From: Rhodothermales bacterium | GTDB lineage: Bacteria > Bacteroidota > Rhodothermia > Rhodothermales > UBA10348 | Assembly (NCBI GenBank): GCA_028284865.1 | Contig: JANQQV010000007.1 | Coordinates: 186,001-250,000 of the forward strand | Length of the DNA: 64,000 nt | Reading direction: 5' to 3' | In this document: positions 8,549 to 17,776 of the stretch, one piece after another | How the letters are laid out: each line of letters begins with the position of its first letter | How positions within the stretch are numbered: position 1 is the first letter of the stretch | Translations under genes and position numbers: made by a program | The notes under the pieces: model-generated | Database searches by the model: none | Told to the model about the DNA's origin: nothing | Seen by the model: the letters and a program-made list of their open reading frames with translations, nothing else

Positions 8549-8992
8549 CTACTCTGCCGTGAACGACAGATATCCGTTGCGATCGGTTTCGATACGCAAA
8601 GAGTGCTCGTCAACCTCATAGGTTCGAGCCGAGCGAAGCCCATCAATCACCAATTCTGTGACGGGTTGTCCGCTGCAATTCTGCGAGACATCGACGTCGG
8701 AGAATTCGATTCCTCCATTGTCATTGACCTCGTAGAGCCCATTGAACGCGCCGCATTCCGCATTTCCGGTCAGGAAACCGTCCTCGGAGAATGCAATCTG
8801 AACGTTCCGGTCAGCAGCCTGAGCGGTTTCCGTGCGGTAAAACACCACCTCGAGATACCATTCAGACCCGTGGAGATAGCGTCGGCGATCCCGATCATCT
8901 TCTTCGACAACGACGATACAGGCAGACGCAAAGATCGGTAGTAGCAGAGCCAGCACGACGGCGGCTCGTGTGTTTAGCTGTGTCCTCTTCAT
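8549..8992 (-). CDS. META domain lipoprotein (HslJ-like)
   Basis: 147-residue lipoprotein: the signal peptide ends in the lipobox FASAC, followed by an acidic spacer. The rest is a META/HslJ-type domain: it starts with W-x-L-like GSEWYLEVVF, has ISFSEDG-like FSEDGFLTGNAECGAFNGLYEV, and ends with LRI..DRNGYLSFT. The CGxxNGxY pattern is the family hallmark. Such proteins sit in the outer membrane and often take part in stress tolerance, but no specific role can be given. The ATG at 8992 has a good ribosome-binding site (TGAGGGA, 2 bases upstream) and yields a proper signal peptide; longer frames upstream do not. Confidence 0.8.
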   Translation of the reverse strand: MKRTQLNTRAAVVLALLLPIFASACIVVVEEDDRDRRRYLHGSEWYLEVVFYRTETAQAADRNVQIAFSEDGFLTGNAECGAFNGLYEVNDNGGIEFSDVDVSQNCSGQPVTELVIDGLRSARTYEVDEHSLRIETDRNGYLSFTAE

Positions 8993-9154
8993 TTCCCTCA
9001 GTCCGTTACTGGATAGAATGACATGTAGCGGACCCCAATCAACATGCCGCTCCCATCCGCGCGATGGTAACAGGAGGCGCATGCCTCTCCGCTGCACTGA
9101 TCGCTATGCCGTAGTTTTGCGCCTTGCTCTGTTCACCCAACCCTGTTGTTCACG

Positions 9155-10639
9155 ATGTCCTACCCGGATGACGCCGCATTTGGTGATCTTTCTGCGCTGA
9201 AATCCCTTCTCGAAGAGCTGGATCGATTCAATCAGTTTGATGGACCGGATCAGGCAGGTCGACGCCAGGCTGCGTGGAAAGAGCAGTTGGGTATTCCGCT
9301 TCCTGCGACCGGAGCCGGTTTGGGCACCGTTCTCGACGAACTCAACGAGTGGATCGTCCCGAACGGCCTACGAAACGGACATCCGGGATTCAGTGGCTGG
9401 GTCACGACGTCACCCACGACCAGTGGGACGGCTGCTGTCCTTGCTTCCACGGTGGCTGGATCGCAGCGGGTCTGGGTACATGCCTTCAATTACCTGGAGC
9501 ATTTGAGCCTGGAGTGGCTCAAGCAACTGTTCGGCTTTCCAGATCAGTGGCACGGTACGTACACGACGGGAGGAAGCTCAGCCAACTTGATCGCGCTGGG
9601 AGCCGCTCGCCAGTGGGCCGTTGAGCAGCAGGGTGTCGACCCGTCCATGACAGGCCTACCTCAGGACTTGAAATGGCGGATTTATGCGAGTTCAGAGGTT
9701 CATCACGTGGTAAATCGAGCGGCCGCTGTGCTCGGAATTGGTCGACGCAATGTCATCGGCGTTCCGGTCAACAGTGTGGGTGAACTGGATCCAGCCGCGT
9801 TGAGAGCTCGCATTCAGGCCGACCGCAATGAAGGCTTCCTTCCCATGGCGATCGTAGCGACGGCAGGAACGGTGAATACGGGGGCGATCGATCCCATTCG
9901 CGAATTACGCACGATTGCAACAGAAGAGAACACATGGCTCCACGTCGACGGCGCATACGGGATGTTCGGCATTCTGGATGATCGCATCCGAGATCGATAC
10001 GATGGCGTTGCCGAAGCTGACTCCGTCGCGCTGGATCCCCACAAATGGCTCGCTGCTCCTGTCGGAAATGGTGTAGCCATGGTCCGGGATCGCGGCCTTC
10101 TCGGTCGGACGTTCACCCTTGAACCGGCAGCCTATCTGGAAGGCAGCATCGGAGAGCAAAGCGAGGTCGAATCGCCTTTCGATGCATTCGGAGAAATTCT
10201 CCACGAGTACAATCTGGATCAGTCTGCTCCGTCTCGAGGGGTGCAGGTCTGGGCCATTCTGCGGGAAATCGGAAGAGATGGAATCACACGCCGCATCAAG
10301 CGACACAACGACTTCGCCAGACATCTTTCACAGTTGGTAGAACAGTCGGGTCACCTCGAACAGCTTGCTCCTGTGGTTCTGTCGATCTGTTGCTTCCGCT
10401 TCACGCATCCGGATTTGAATGATGGGCAGCTGAATGAATTGAATCGTCAGCTGGTAGCGCGTTTGCGCGCCGAGGGAGATCTCGTTCCTTCGACTACGGT
10501 TCTGAATGGCAAGCTGGCCATTCGCCCGTGCTACATCAATCCGCGCGTGCGTCAATCCGATGTCGAGCTGCTGGCCAGACGCAGTGAGGAAATTGGGGCC
10601 GAGCTTGTCTCATCGTTCAGGGATTCCCTCGCGGACTGA
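9155..10639 (+). CDS. PLP-dependent group II amino acid decarboxylase
   Basis: 494-residue cytoplasmic enzyme of the aromatic-L-amino-acid/glutamate decarboxylase family. The PLP lysine is Lys297 in DPHKW; the ring-stacking histidine is in SEVHH (183-184) and the pyridine-nitrogen aspartate is Asp265 in HVDGAYG. The family order (TTGGSSANL, then EVHH, then VDGAYG, then DPHKW) is intact. Exact substrate (aromatic amino acid, diaminobutyrate or other) cannot be fixed from sequence alone. ATG at 9155 follows a TTG that would add three residues. Divergent from the META lipoprotein by 162 bases. Confidence 0.9.
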   Translation: MSYPDDAAFGDLSALKSLLEELDRFNQFDGPDQAGRRQAAWKEQLGIPLPATGAGLGTVLDELNEWIVPNGLRNGHPGFSGWVTTSPTTSGTAAVLASTVAGSQRVWVHAFNYLEHLSLEWLKQLFGFPDQWHGTYTTGGSSANLIALGAARQWAVEQQGVDPSMTGLPQDLKWRIYASSEVHHVVNRAAAVLGIGRRNVIGVPVNSVGELDPAALRARIQADRNEGFLPMAIVATAGTVNTGAIDPIRELRTIATEENTWLHVDGAYGMFGILDDRIRDRYDGVAEADSVALDPHKWLAAPVGNGVAMVRDRGLLGRTFTLEPAAYLEGSIGEQSEVESPFDAFGEILHEYNLDQSAPSRGVQVWAILREIGRDGITRRIKRHNDFARHLSQLVEQSGHLEQLAPVVLSICCFRFTHPDLNDGQLNELNRQLVARLRAEGDLVPSTTVLNGKLAIRPCYINPRVRQSDVELLARRSEEIGAELVSSFRDSLAD

Positions 10640-10705
10640 ATCCCCACCTGCTTCCTATCGTTTGGTCACTTTGCATATATCCATTATTACCCGGTGTCCC
10701 ATCTC

Positions 10706-12268
10706 ATGAAGACTCGCACCTCTTTGCTCGCCTTTCTTTTTGTTCTGACGGGAATCTTCCAGCCAGCTGCTCTCCAGGCACAGACGTTTCCAACCGACGA
10801 TCCTGTCGTGAAAACGATGTGGGAGTTGGGAATAGAGAATTCTCAAACCCGCGAACTGGCCCATCAACTGATGGACGTTGTAGGCCCTCGTCTTAGTGGT
10901 TCTGAAGGACTGGCCCGTTCGCAAGACTGGTTGATCGATACCTATGAGTCCTGGGGAATTTCGACCGAGAAGCAGGAATACGGAACCTGGATGGGCTGGG
11001 AGCAGGGAATTCTGCACGTTGACATGGTCGAACCTCGTGTGACCTCGCTTCACGGGGAGTTGTTGGCGTGGAGCCCGGGCACCGGCGGTCCCATTGAAGG
11101 AGATGTTGTCATCCCTCCTGCCGGGCTCACTGAAGAGAATGTCGACGCCTGGCTGGAAACGATCAGGGGGAAATTCCTGATGATGTCCACCCCGGAAATC
11201 ATGTGCCGCGCTCCCCAGGAACTGGAAGCCAATGCCCGTCCGGAAACGGTCGAACGGATTGCCGAGGAGCGACGGGCATTGGCTCGCGAGTGGAACGGCC
11301 GACTTGCAGCCGTTGGTGACTTTCGCACCCGGTCAGCCACGCTGGACGCTGCCGGTGTTGCAGGATACCTGAGTATGCGCTGGTCTGGAGGTTGGGGCAC
11401 GAACAAGGTGTTTTCTGCCGCCAGCCGCGAAGCCGTTTCGATTGATCTGTCTTGCGAAGACTATGGCCTGCTCGCGCGTCTGACGGAAAGTGGACAGACA
11501 CCCCGCTTGCGTGTGAACGCCGAAGCTGAATTCCTGGGTACCGTCCCTCAGTTCAACGTCGTCGGTCGAATTGAAGGCAGCGAGCTACCTGACGAGTATG
11601 TCCTTCTGGGCGCGCACTTGGATTCGTGGCATTCAGCAACCGGCGCAACGGACAATGGCACCGGCACGATCATGATGCTGGAGGCAATGCGCATCCTCAA
11701 GGAAGCCTATCCCAACCCGCGACGGACGATCATCGTCGGTCATTGGGGCAGTGAAGAGCAAGGCCTGATCGGTTCTGGTGCATTCCGGGAAGACAACCCG
11801 GAGATCATGGAAGGCATGCAGGCCGCATTCAACCAGGACAATGGTACCTGGCGCATCATCGAACTCGAAGGGCAAGGCTTCCTGCACTCCCGTGTTCACA
11901 TTCCAAAGTGGCTGTCCGTGGTACCGACGGAAATCACATCGCACATCGACGTCCCCGTACCGGGTCCTCAAGCCAATGCAGGTAGCGACCACACGTCATT
12001 CATCTGTGCCCAAATCCCGAGCTTCCGCTTCCGTTCTCCCTATCCGGAATACCGTCAGTATACCTGGCATACGGACCGCGACACGTACGACAAGATCGTA
12101 TTTGATGATCTTGCCGAAAATGCGACGCTGGCGGCCATGGTGGCATACATGGCCTCTGAGGACTCTGTTCGATTCGATCGTGAACTGGCCGTCCTTCCCC
12201 CCAACCAGCGCACCGGACAGCCGCGTGAATGGCCCAATTGCCGGCCCGTCCGTCGGTCCATGAACTGA
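10706..12268 (+). CDS. Secreted M28 family zinc aminopeptidase/carboxypeptidase
   Basis: 520 residues with an N-terminal signal peptide (cleavage near residue 25, ALQAQ). Residues 60-150 and 270-500 form the M28 peptidase domain, interrupted by a PA-like insert. The di-zinc ligands are visible: His304 and Asp306 in GAHLDSWH, Asp316 in GATDNGTG, the catalytic pair Glu350-Glu351 in GSEEQG, Asp378 in NQDNG and His429 in GSDHTS. This is the arrangement of glutamate carboxypeptidase II/PSMA and Q-type aminopeptidases. It adds to the exported peptidase set of this genome. The ATG at 10706 gives the signal peptide; a GTG four codons earlier is also in frame. Confidence 0.92.
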   Translation: MKTRTSLLAFLFVLTGIFQPAALQAQTFPTDDPVVKTMWELGIENSQTRELAHQLMDVVGPRLSGSEGLARSQDWLIDTYESWGISTEKQEYGTWMGWEQGILHVDMVEPRVTSLHGELLAWSPGTGGPIEGDVVIPPAGLTEENVDAWLETIRGKFLMMSTPEIMCRAPQELEANARPETVERIAEERRALAREWNGRLAAVGDFRTRSATLDAAGVAGYLSMRWSGGWGTNKVFSAASREAVSIDLSCEDYGLLARLTESGQTPRLRVNAEAEFLGTVPQFNVVGRIEGSELPDEYVLLGAHLDSWHSATGATDNGTGTIMMLEAMRILKEAYPNPRRTIIVGHWGSEEQGLIGSGAFREDNPEIMEGMQAAFNQDNGTWRIIELEGQGFLHSRVHIPKWLSVVPTEITSHIDVPVPGPQANAGSDHTSFICAQIPSFRFRSPYPEYRQYTWHTDRDTYDKIVFDDLAENATLAAMVAYMASEDSVRFDRELAVLPPNQRTGQPREWPNCRPVRRSMN

Positions 12269-12296
12269 TCCTGCTCACGTGGACTACTGAAATTTG

Positions 12297-13379
12297 ATGT
12301 CTGCGTCTGCTGACTCCATGTCTGATTTCGGGCTCTCAGCCTGGCATCGCGAGCGTGCATCTGAGGAAGCGCGTGAGGGCTGGGAGCTGGCACGGGTCAT
12401 GAACGTCAATCGGACCAATTGGACGATTCAAACCGCCTCGGGCGCCCTGAGAGCCGAGCTCTCAGGGCGCCTGTCGTGGCTTCATGAGTCAGCCAGTGAA
12501 CGACCTGCCGCCGGCGACTTTGTGTGGGTACAGATCTTTGATGATGGCGATTGGGCGTTGATCGACGGCGTATTGCCGCGAAAAACGCTCCTGCAACGAA
12601 AATCAGCTGGTGATCACGTGGACGTGCAAGTCATTGCCGCCAATGTGGATACCGCCTGGATCGTGCAATCCTGTGATCGCGATTTCAATCCTTCCAGACT
12701 TGATCGGTACTTGGTGACCGTTCGCGATGGCGGAATTGAACCTGTTGTAGTCCTTTCCAAATGCGACCTGGTTTCGGACGCGGAGCGCGACGAAATGAGA
12801 GCGGACCTGCAAGTGCGCTCACCCGACGTTGACCCGCTGTTCATCAGTGCGCAAACGGGCGAAGGACTGGATAAGCTGAACGACCGACTGACTCCCGGAC
12901 ACACGTTTTGCCTGCTGGGCAGTTCAGGGGTTGGCAAGACCACGTTGCTGAACGCATTGCTTGGAGAGGAGCGATTCGCCACGCATGCTGTCCGGGAATC
13001 CGACCAGCGAGGCCGCCACACCACGACGCGACGCCATCTCACACCGCTGCCGGGCGGTGCGATGATGATCGACACTCCCGGCATGCGGGAACTGGGACTC
13101 CTGGGAACGGAGGCCGGTTTGATGGCCGCTTTTCCTGACATCGAGGCGTTGGCCGATCATTGCCAGTTCTCAGACTGCGCCCACGATTCCGAGAAAGGGT
13201 GCGCCGTGCTTGAAGCGGTCGAGGCAGGCGACCTCGAGCCTGAACGTCTCCGTTCGTGGAAAAAGCTCCACAGGGAGTCAGAACGACATGAGCTCAGCCT
13301 GGCGGAACGAAGACGTCGGGACAAGGCTCAGGGCAAGCTCTACAAACGGATCCAACAGGCCAAGAAAGACCGACGCTGA
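12297..13379 (+). CDS. rsgA: Ribosome small-subunit-dependent GTPase RsgA
   Basis: About 360 residues. RsgA (YjeQ) is a late 30S maturation GTPase. The circularly permuted G motifs are present in the proper order: G4 SKCD (154-157), G1 GSSGVGKT (208-215) and G3 DTPG (259-262). An OB-fold precedes them and a zinc finger follows, with ligands Cys289, Cys294, His296 and Cys302. The ATG at 12297 is preferred over an in-frame TTG just upstream; an ATG at 12318 is also possible. It follows the M28 peptidase by 28 bases on the same strand and ends convergent to a small membrane protein gene. Confidence 0.95.
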   Translation: MSASADSMSDFGLSAWHRERASEEAREGWELARVMNVNRTNWTIQTASGALRAELSGRLSWLHESASERPAAGDFVWVQIFDDGDWALIDGVLPRKTLLQRKSAGDHVDVQVIAANVDTAWIVQSCDRDFNPSRLDRYLVTVRDGGIEPVVVLSKCDLVSDAERDEMRADLQVRSPDVDPLFISAQTGEGLDKLNDRLTPGHTFCLLGSSGVGKTTLLNALLGEERFATHAVRESDQRGRHTTTRRHLTPLPGGAMMIDTPGMRELGLLGTEAGLMAAFPDIEALADHCQFSDCAHDSEKGCAVLEAVEAGDLEPERLRSWKKLHRESERHELSLAERRRRDKAQGKLYKRIQQAKKDRR

Positions 13380-13439
13380 CTGGATCTGAAGCCCGGTGAT
13401 AAGCCCATCCATATCGACGGGTCGCCACACGGATGCTGC

Positions 13440-13799
13440 CTACTTCGAGAGTCTGAATCGGGCGACCATGAAGAAGGCCAGCCCGATCAGCAGCAGGATG
13501 AGTCCCCACACGGGCGCGATGAGCGACACGTACAAGCCACCAGCCAACAGGGCAGGCGAAACGTCACCGATTTGCTGAATTGCCTGGAACGCCTGCATCA
13601 ATCCGATCGCCTGGCTCAGCAATCCCATAAAAAAGGCGAAGATGCCAAGTTGAAGGACCAGATTGTTCAGTCGCCCCAATCGCGAGGGAGGGTCGGCGTC
13701 AAACGATTTTGCAATGACATAAAGACCCAGGCCGAGCATGGCGAGGCCGATGATGGTGATCGGCGTCATGAAGACACCGCCTGCTGTGAACGTACTCAT
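13440..13799 (-). CDS. Small membrane protein resembling MotA/TolQ/ExbB
   Basis: 119 residues with three hydrophobic helices (about residues 10-32, 46-66 and 78-112). The segment DVSPALLAGGLYVSLIAPVWGLI resembles the channel helices of MotA/TolQ/ExbB proton-channel proteins (ISPALVAGGI..AL..T..GL), but the protein is far shorter than ExbB and lacks its cytoplasmic domain. No ExbD or TonB partner gene is adjacent. I therefore name it only as a membrane protein with local ExbB-like sequence. ATG at 13799 chosen; the longer frame upstream starts in leader sequence with a T-run. Confidence 0.6.
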   Translation of the reverse strand: MSTFTAGGVFMTPITIIGLAMLGLGLYVIAKSFDADPPSRLGRLNNLVLQLGIFAFFMGLLSQAIGLMQAFQAIQQIGDVSPALLAGGLYVSLIAPVWGLILLLIGLAFFMVARFRLSK

Positions 13800-14170
13800 G
13801 GTGTTTTTTTGGTCTGGAAATGGAAGGTACAACCCGCAGCGTGCCGGGCTTGAATACCTGCATGCTACCCTGAAGTGCGTCGCCGCCCAAGCGCATTTCG
13901 TTCAGTGTCGTTCCATCGTCGTCAGACGACCATCACATGTATCCCGGCGATTCCGTTCAAACGGCGGCTGACCAATTCGTTTGCCGACACCAGGCTGTCG
14001 TTCGTCGACCAATTCCCTGCGATTCAGGTTCGAGGCCGCGATTTGGCTATTTTCCGAGGTGTTGCAAGGCCGGCATCGATCGTGCCGTCAAGTGCAGCCG
14101 TGATCCCCCCGCTGTATTTCCATGTGGCGCCCGAAGCGGGTCTTCCTCTTTCTCCACCTGCGTTCTCCCT
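13800..14170. other. 371-base divergent intergenic region
   Basis: Lies between the divergently transcribed ExbB-like and LytTR genes and must carry both promoters. Begins with an A/T-rich stretch (GTGTTTTTTT, 13800-13809). The frame of the LytTR protein stays open back to 13937 but the translation there is arginine- and cysteine-rich and unlike a real N-terminus. No RNA gene, repeat or strong palindrome seen. Confidence 0.5.
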
Positions 14171-14986
14171 TTGAAGCTTCCGATCACATCCCCACCAGCG
14201 CTGAAGCGTGTTCTCGAGCACGGGATATTCTGGCTGGGCGTGCTTCTGTTCTACACGGTGTATTTCGGAAGCCGGGATGATGAGTATGGGCAAAGCCTGT
14301 TTTTCGTGGCCCTGTTGCTTCCGATCACGATGGCGACGACGTATGCCATCGTGTACTGGTTGGTACCGCGTTACTTGCTTACGGGCCGGATCTGGACATT
14401 CGTGCTTTATGTCGGCTACTCACTGTTGCTTTCACTGCACTTGGAATTGTCCCTCATGGTGGGCCTCTACATGACGGTGGCCGACTATCAGGCCCTGTTT
14501 GTCGAACCCACCATCGTCGACCTGCTCGACGTATTGGTCGGGATGTACGTCGTGGTGTTTGGCGCTCTTTCCATTCATACTGCTAGAAGGTGGCGGGTCA
14601 TCCGGTCTGAGAACGATGACCTTGAGGACGCCCATGCCTCCTTGCAGGCCGCACTAAACGAACAGGAAGCGGCTACATCAATGCTATCCGTCCGGGTCGA
14701 TCGCAAGAACGTGAAGCTCCACCTGGACAGCATCGACTACGTGGAAAGCCAGGGCGATTATGTCCTCTTGCACACGCATGAGGGGCGTTTGATGACCAAG
14801 CAAACGCTCTCGGCCATTGAGCGTGAATTGACTGGCAAAGGCTTCATTCGCATTCATCGCTCGTTCCTGGTACGAGCCAAAGCCGTGCGATCATTCACGT
14901 CTACCGAAGTGGAAATCTCCTCAACAGCTCTTCCAATTGGCCGATCGTTCAAGGATGAAACGGTCCGGACCCTTCAGAATGCCTGA
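14171..14986 (+). CDS. Membrane-anchored LytTR-family transcriptional regulator
   Basis: About 271 residues. Four membrane helices (roughly residues 15-35, 43-63, 72-95 and 115-135) are followed by a short coiled coil ([22 protein letters not shown]) and a C-terminal LytTR DNA-binding domain (about residues 170-268). LytTR hallmarks are [15 protein letters not shown] and [10 protein letters not shown]. There is no receiver domain, so signal input would come through the membrane part: a one-component design known in Bacteroidota. No conventional ATG fits the N-terminus; TTG at 14171, just before the first helix, is my best start, with no clear ribosome-binding site. Confidence 0.72.
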   Translation: MKLPITSPPALKRVLEHGIFWLGVLLFYTVYFGSRDDEYGQSLFFVALLLPITMATTYAIVYWLVPRYLLTGRIWTFVLYVGYSLLLSLHLELSLMVGLYMTVADYQALFVEPTIVDLLDVLVGMYVVVFGALSIHTARRWRVIRSENDDLEDAHASLQAALNEQEAATSMLSVRVDRKNVKLHLDSIDYVESQGDYVLLHTHEGRLMTKQTLSAIERELTGKGFIRIHRSFLVRAKAVRSFTSTEVEISSTALPIGRSFKDETVRTLQNA

Positions 14987-15078
14987 TACGTCTTCGCGGG
15001 TTCTTTGCGGCATTGGCTGAACGTTTGGCTGATTCAGGCTTCAAATGCCGTTTATCCCCCACCCTGAATCCCGCCGAT

Positions 15079-16908
15079 ATGTCCGAGTCCATTCGCAATA
15101 TTGCCATCGTGGCCCACGTCGACCACGGAAAGACCACCCTGGTCGATTCCATGCTGTGGCAAAGTGGCATTTTCCGTGACAATCAGGAGGTCGCCGAGCG
15201 GGTCATGGACTCCATGGACCTTGAACGTGAGAAAGGCATCACGATCATGGCCAAGAATACGGCCGTCCAGTACGGGGATATCAAAATCAACATCGTGGAC
15301 ACGCCTGGTCACGCCGATTTCGGTGGCGAAGTCGAGCGGACGCTTCGCATGGTCGACGGCATCATGCTGCTGGTGGATGCCGCGGAAGGGCCCCTTCCCC
15401 AAACGCGATTCGTCCTGTCGAAAGCCCTGGAGCTGCACCTGCCCGCCATCGTCGTCATCAACAAGATCGACCGCGAGGATGCACGCCCGGAGGAAGTGCT
15501 CAACGAGGTCTACGACCTGTTCATCGACCTCGACGCTTCGGATGACCAGATCGAATTCCCGGTCATCTTCGCCGTGGCCCGGGATGGGCAATGCACAACC
15601 GAGGTTGGTGGCGAAATGACGGATCTGAAGCCGCTTCTGGACACGATTGTAGAGACCATTCCGTCACCGAAAGGTGATGATGACGCGACGGTCCAGGTTC
15701 TGGTCACGAACGTGATTCCCGACAACTATCTGGGCCCCTTGGCCATCGGGCGTGTTGTTGATGGTACGCTGAAGAATCGCCAGCACGTCCAGCTGTGTCA
15801 TCGCGATGGCTCGTTCAAGTCGGCGCAGGTCACGGCCCTCTTCACGTACGAGGGTCTACAGCGCGTTGAAACGGACGCTGTGGGGTTTGGCGATATCGTG
15901 GCGATCGGTGGCATGACAGGTATCGGATTGGGCGAGAGCATATCTGACGCCGAGAATCCGAAGCCATTGGATCCGCTGCATGTGGACGAGCCCACGATGT
16001 CCATGGAATTCCGGATCAACGACTCCCCGTTCGCCGGAAAAGAAGGCAAATACGTCACTTCGCGCAACCTGAAGGATCGACTGGCGAAGGAGGCGGAAAC
16101 CAACCTGGCCATGCGCATCGAGGAAACCGATTCGCCAGATTCCCACCTGGTGTACGGGCGTGGAGAATTGCAGATGGCGATCCTGATCGAACAAATGCGC
16201 CGGGAAGGATTCGAGTTCTCGGTCGGTATGCCGAACGTCATCACCAAGGAGATCAACGGCAAGCGTCATGAGCCGTACGAGCTGGCCCTGATTGACGTGG
16301 CCGAGGAGTACATGGGCTCTGTTGTGCAGAAGCTTGGCGTACGGAAAGGCGTGATGACGAAGATGATCAACCACGGCTCGGGGCGCGTTCGCCTGGAGTT
16401 CGAGATTCCCTCACGCGGATTGATCGGATACCGGAACGAATTCCTCACCGACACGAAAGGGACTGGAATTCTGACCCACCTGTTCGACAAGTACCGCCCA
16501 TGGGCTGGTGAAATTGCTCACCGTGCCACTGGGGCCCTGGTCGCTGATCGGAATGGAAAGGTGACGGGCTATTCGGTCATCAACCTGCAGGAGCGGGGTG
16601 AGCTATTCGTTTCTCCAAGCGATGCTGTGTATTCGGGCATGCTTGTGGGCGAAAACAGCCGTGATGTCGACCTCGAAGTCAACATCACCAAAGAGAAGAA
16701 GCTGACGAACATGCGTGCTGCCTCCGCCGATGCCTTCCAGAAACTGATTCCGCCACGTCGGATGTCACTGGAAGAGAGCATCGAGTTCATCCGGGATGAC
16801 GAACTCATCGAGATCACGCCGACCTCTCTCCGATTGCGCAAACGCTACCTGGATCCGCACGAGCGCAAGCGTGCCGATATGGCGCGCAAAGCCGAAGCTG
16901 CGCAGTAG
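15079..16908 (+). CDS. typA: Ribosome-associated translational GTPase TypA/BipA
   Basis: 609 residues, the normal length. An EF-G-like GTPase that binds 70S ribosomes and helps 50S assembly and stress adaptation. G1 is AHVDHGKTT (residues 12-20), G2 the EREKGITI segment, G3 DTPGHADF and G4 NKID. The C-terminal BipA-specific domain is present, including SRGLIGYR and FLTDTKGTG. The ATG at 15079 ([11 protein letters not shown]) matches the family start; an upstream in-frame ATG at 15013 adds 22 residues that look like leader. Confidence 0.97.
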   Translation: MSESIRNIAIVAHVDHGKTTLVDSMLWQSGIFRDNQEVAERVMDSMDLEREKGITIMAKNTAVQYGDIKINIVDTPGHADFGGEVERTLRMVDGIMLLVDAAEGPLPQTRFVLSKALELHLPAIVVINKIDREDARPEEVLNEVYDLFIDLDASDDQIEFPVIFAVARDGQCTTEVGGEMTDLKPLLDTIVETIPSPKGDDDATVQVLVTNVIPDNYLGPLAIGRVVDGTLKNRQHVQLCHRDGSFKSAQVTALFTYEGLQRVETDAVGFGDIVAIGGMTGIGLGESISDAENPKPLDPLHVDEPTMSMEFRINDSPFAGKEGKYVTSRNLKDRLAKEAETNLAMRIEETDSPDSHLVYGRGELQMAILIEQMRREGFEFSVGMPNVITKEINGKRHEPYELALIDVAEEYMGSVVQKLGVRKGVMTKMINHGSGRVRLEFEIPSRGLIGYRNEFLTDTKGTGILTHLFDKYRPWAGEIAHRATGALVADRNGKVTGYSVINLQERGELFVSPSDAVYSGMLVGENSRDVDLEVNITKEKKLTNMRAASADAFQKLIPPRRMSLEESIEFIRDDELIEITPTSLRLRKRYLDPHERKRADMARKAEAAQ

Positions 16909-16961
16909 CTAGCGACTTCGAGAACCAACACGGTCACGCCCACTGTACACGACACCGATCC

Positions 16962-17771
16962 ATGATTTCCCTGCTTGGTATCCCCTGGGACGCATCGTCG
17001 AGCTTCCTTCGAGGATCAGCTGATGCCCCTCCGCTGATCCGGGAGGCCATCCTGAGTCCATCCGCCAACCTGTCCATGGAGCGCGGCGGGGTATTCCAGT
17101 TCGGAGAAACCGTCGTGGACATCGGGGACGTGATGGGTCTGGACACGGAAGACGGCGCCGAAGCAGCTGAAATCATCTCGAAAGCCGCGGAAATCGTATT
17201 GGACGAGGGTCGCCCTCTGTTGAGCTTGGGAGGTGATCACTCCATCACCTGGCCGCTATTGAAAGCTGTCGCCCCGCGTCATGAGAGTCTGACCATTCTG
17301 CACTTCGATGCCCATCCGGACTTGTATCCGGACTTTGAAGGCGATCCGTATTCCCACGCCTGCCCTTTTGCGCGCATCATGGAGCAATTCGAACATGTTG
17401 ATCTCGTGCAGATCGGCATCCGGACCATGAATGAAGTCTGCCGCGGACAGGTTGATCGCTTCGGGGTCAAAGTGTTCTCGGCTTCGGATTCGGTGTCGGC
17501 TCAGGAACTCCATTTTGACCACCCAGTGTACATTTCTGTCGACCTGGACGTGCTTGACCCGGCTTTTGCGCCCGGCGTGTCACATCACGAACCCGGTGGA
17601 CTGTCGACCCGGGAGCTGCTTTCCATGCTTCAAGCCGTGGATGCTCCCGTGATCGGAGCGGACCTGGTTGAATACAACCCTCATCGCGACCTGAACGGCG
17701 TAACGGCCATGGTTGCGGCCAAGTGCGCCAAAGAGCTGACCTCCCTCCTGCTTACCTCCCCAGATCGGTGA
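16962..17771 (+). CDS. Agmatinase/arginase family ureohydrolase
   Basis: 269-residue manganese enzyme of the ureohydrolase superfamily. All metal-binding motifs are intact: GGDHS, then FDAHPD, then SVDLDVLDPAFAPG with the EPGGL motif after it. Length and the GLSTRELL region fit bacterial agmatinase (agmatine to putrescine and urea), but formiminoglutamase, guanidinobutyrase or arginase cannot be ruled out from sequence alone. It ends 5 bases before the S10 carboxypeptidase start and is probably co-transcribed with it. Confidence 0.85.
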   Translation: MISLLGIPWDASSSFLRGSADAPPLIREAILSPSANLSMERGGVFQFGETVVDIGDVMGLDTEDGAEAAEIISKAAEIVLDEGRPLLSLGGDHSITWPLLKAVAPRHESLTILHFDAHPDLYPDFEGDPYSHACPFARIMEQFEHVDLVQIGIRTMNEVCRGQVDRFGVKVFSASDSVSAQELHFDHPVYISVDLDVLDPAFAPGVSHHEPGGLSTRELLSMLQAVDAPVIGADLVEYNPHRDLNGVTAMVAAKCAKELTSLLLTSPDR

Positions 17772-17776
17772 TATCC

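Noticed and set aside
13937..14170. N-terminal extension of the LytTR protein from an ATG at 13937
   Set aside because: The extra 78 residues are Arg/Cys/Pro-rich and unlike any N-terminus; probably intergenic DNA.
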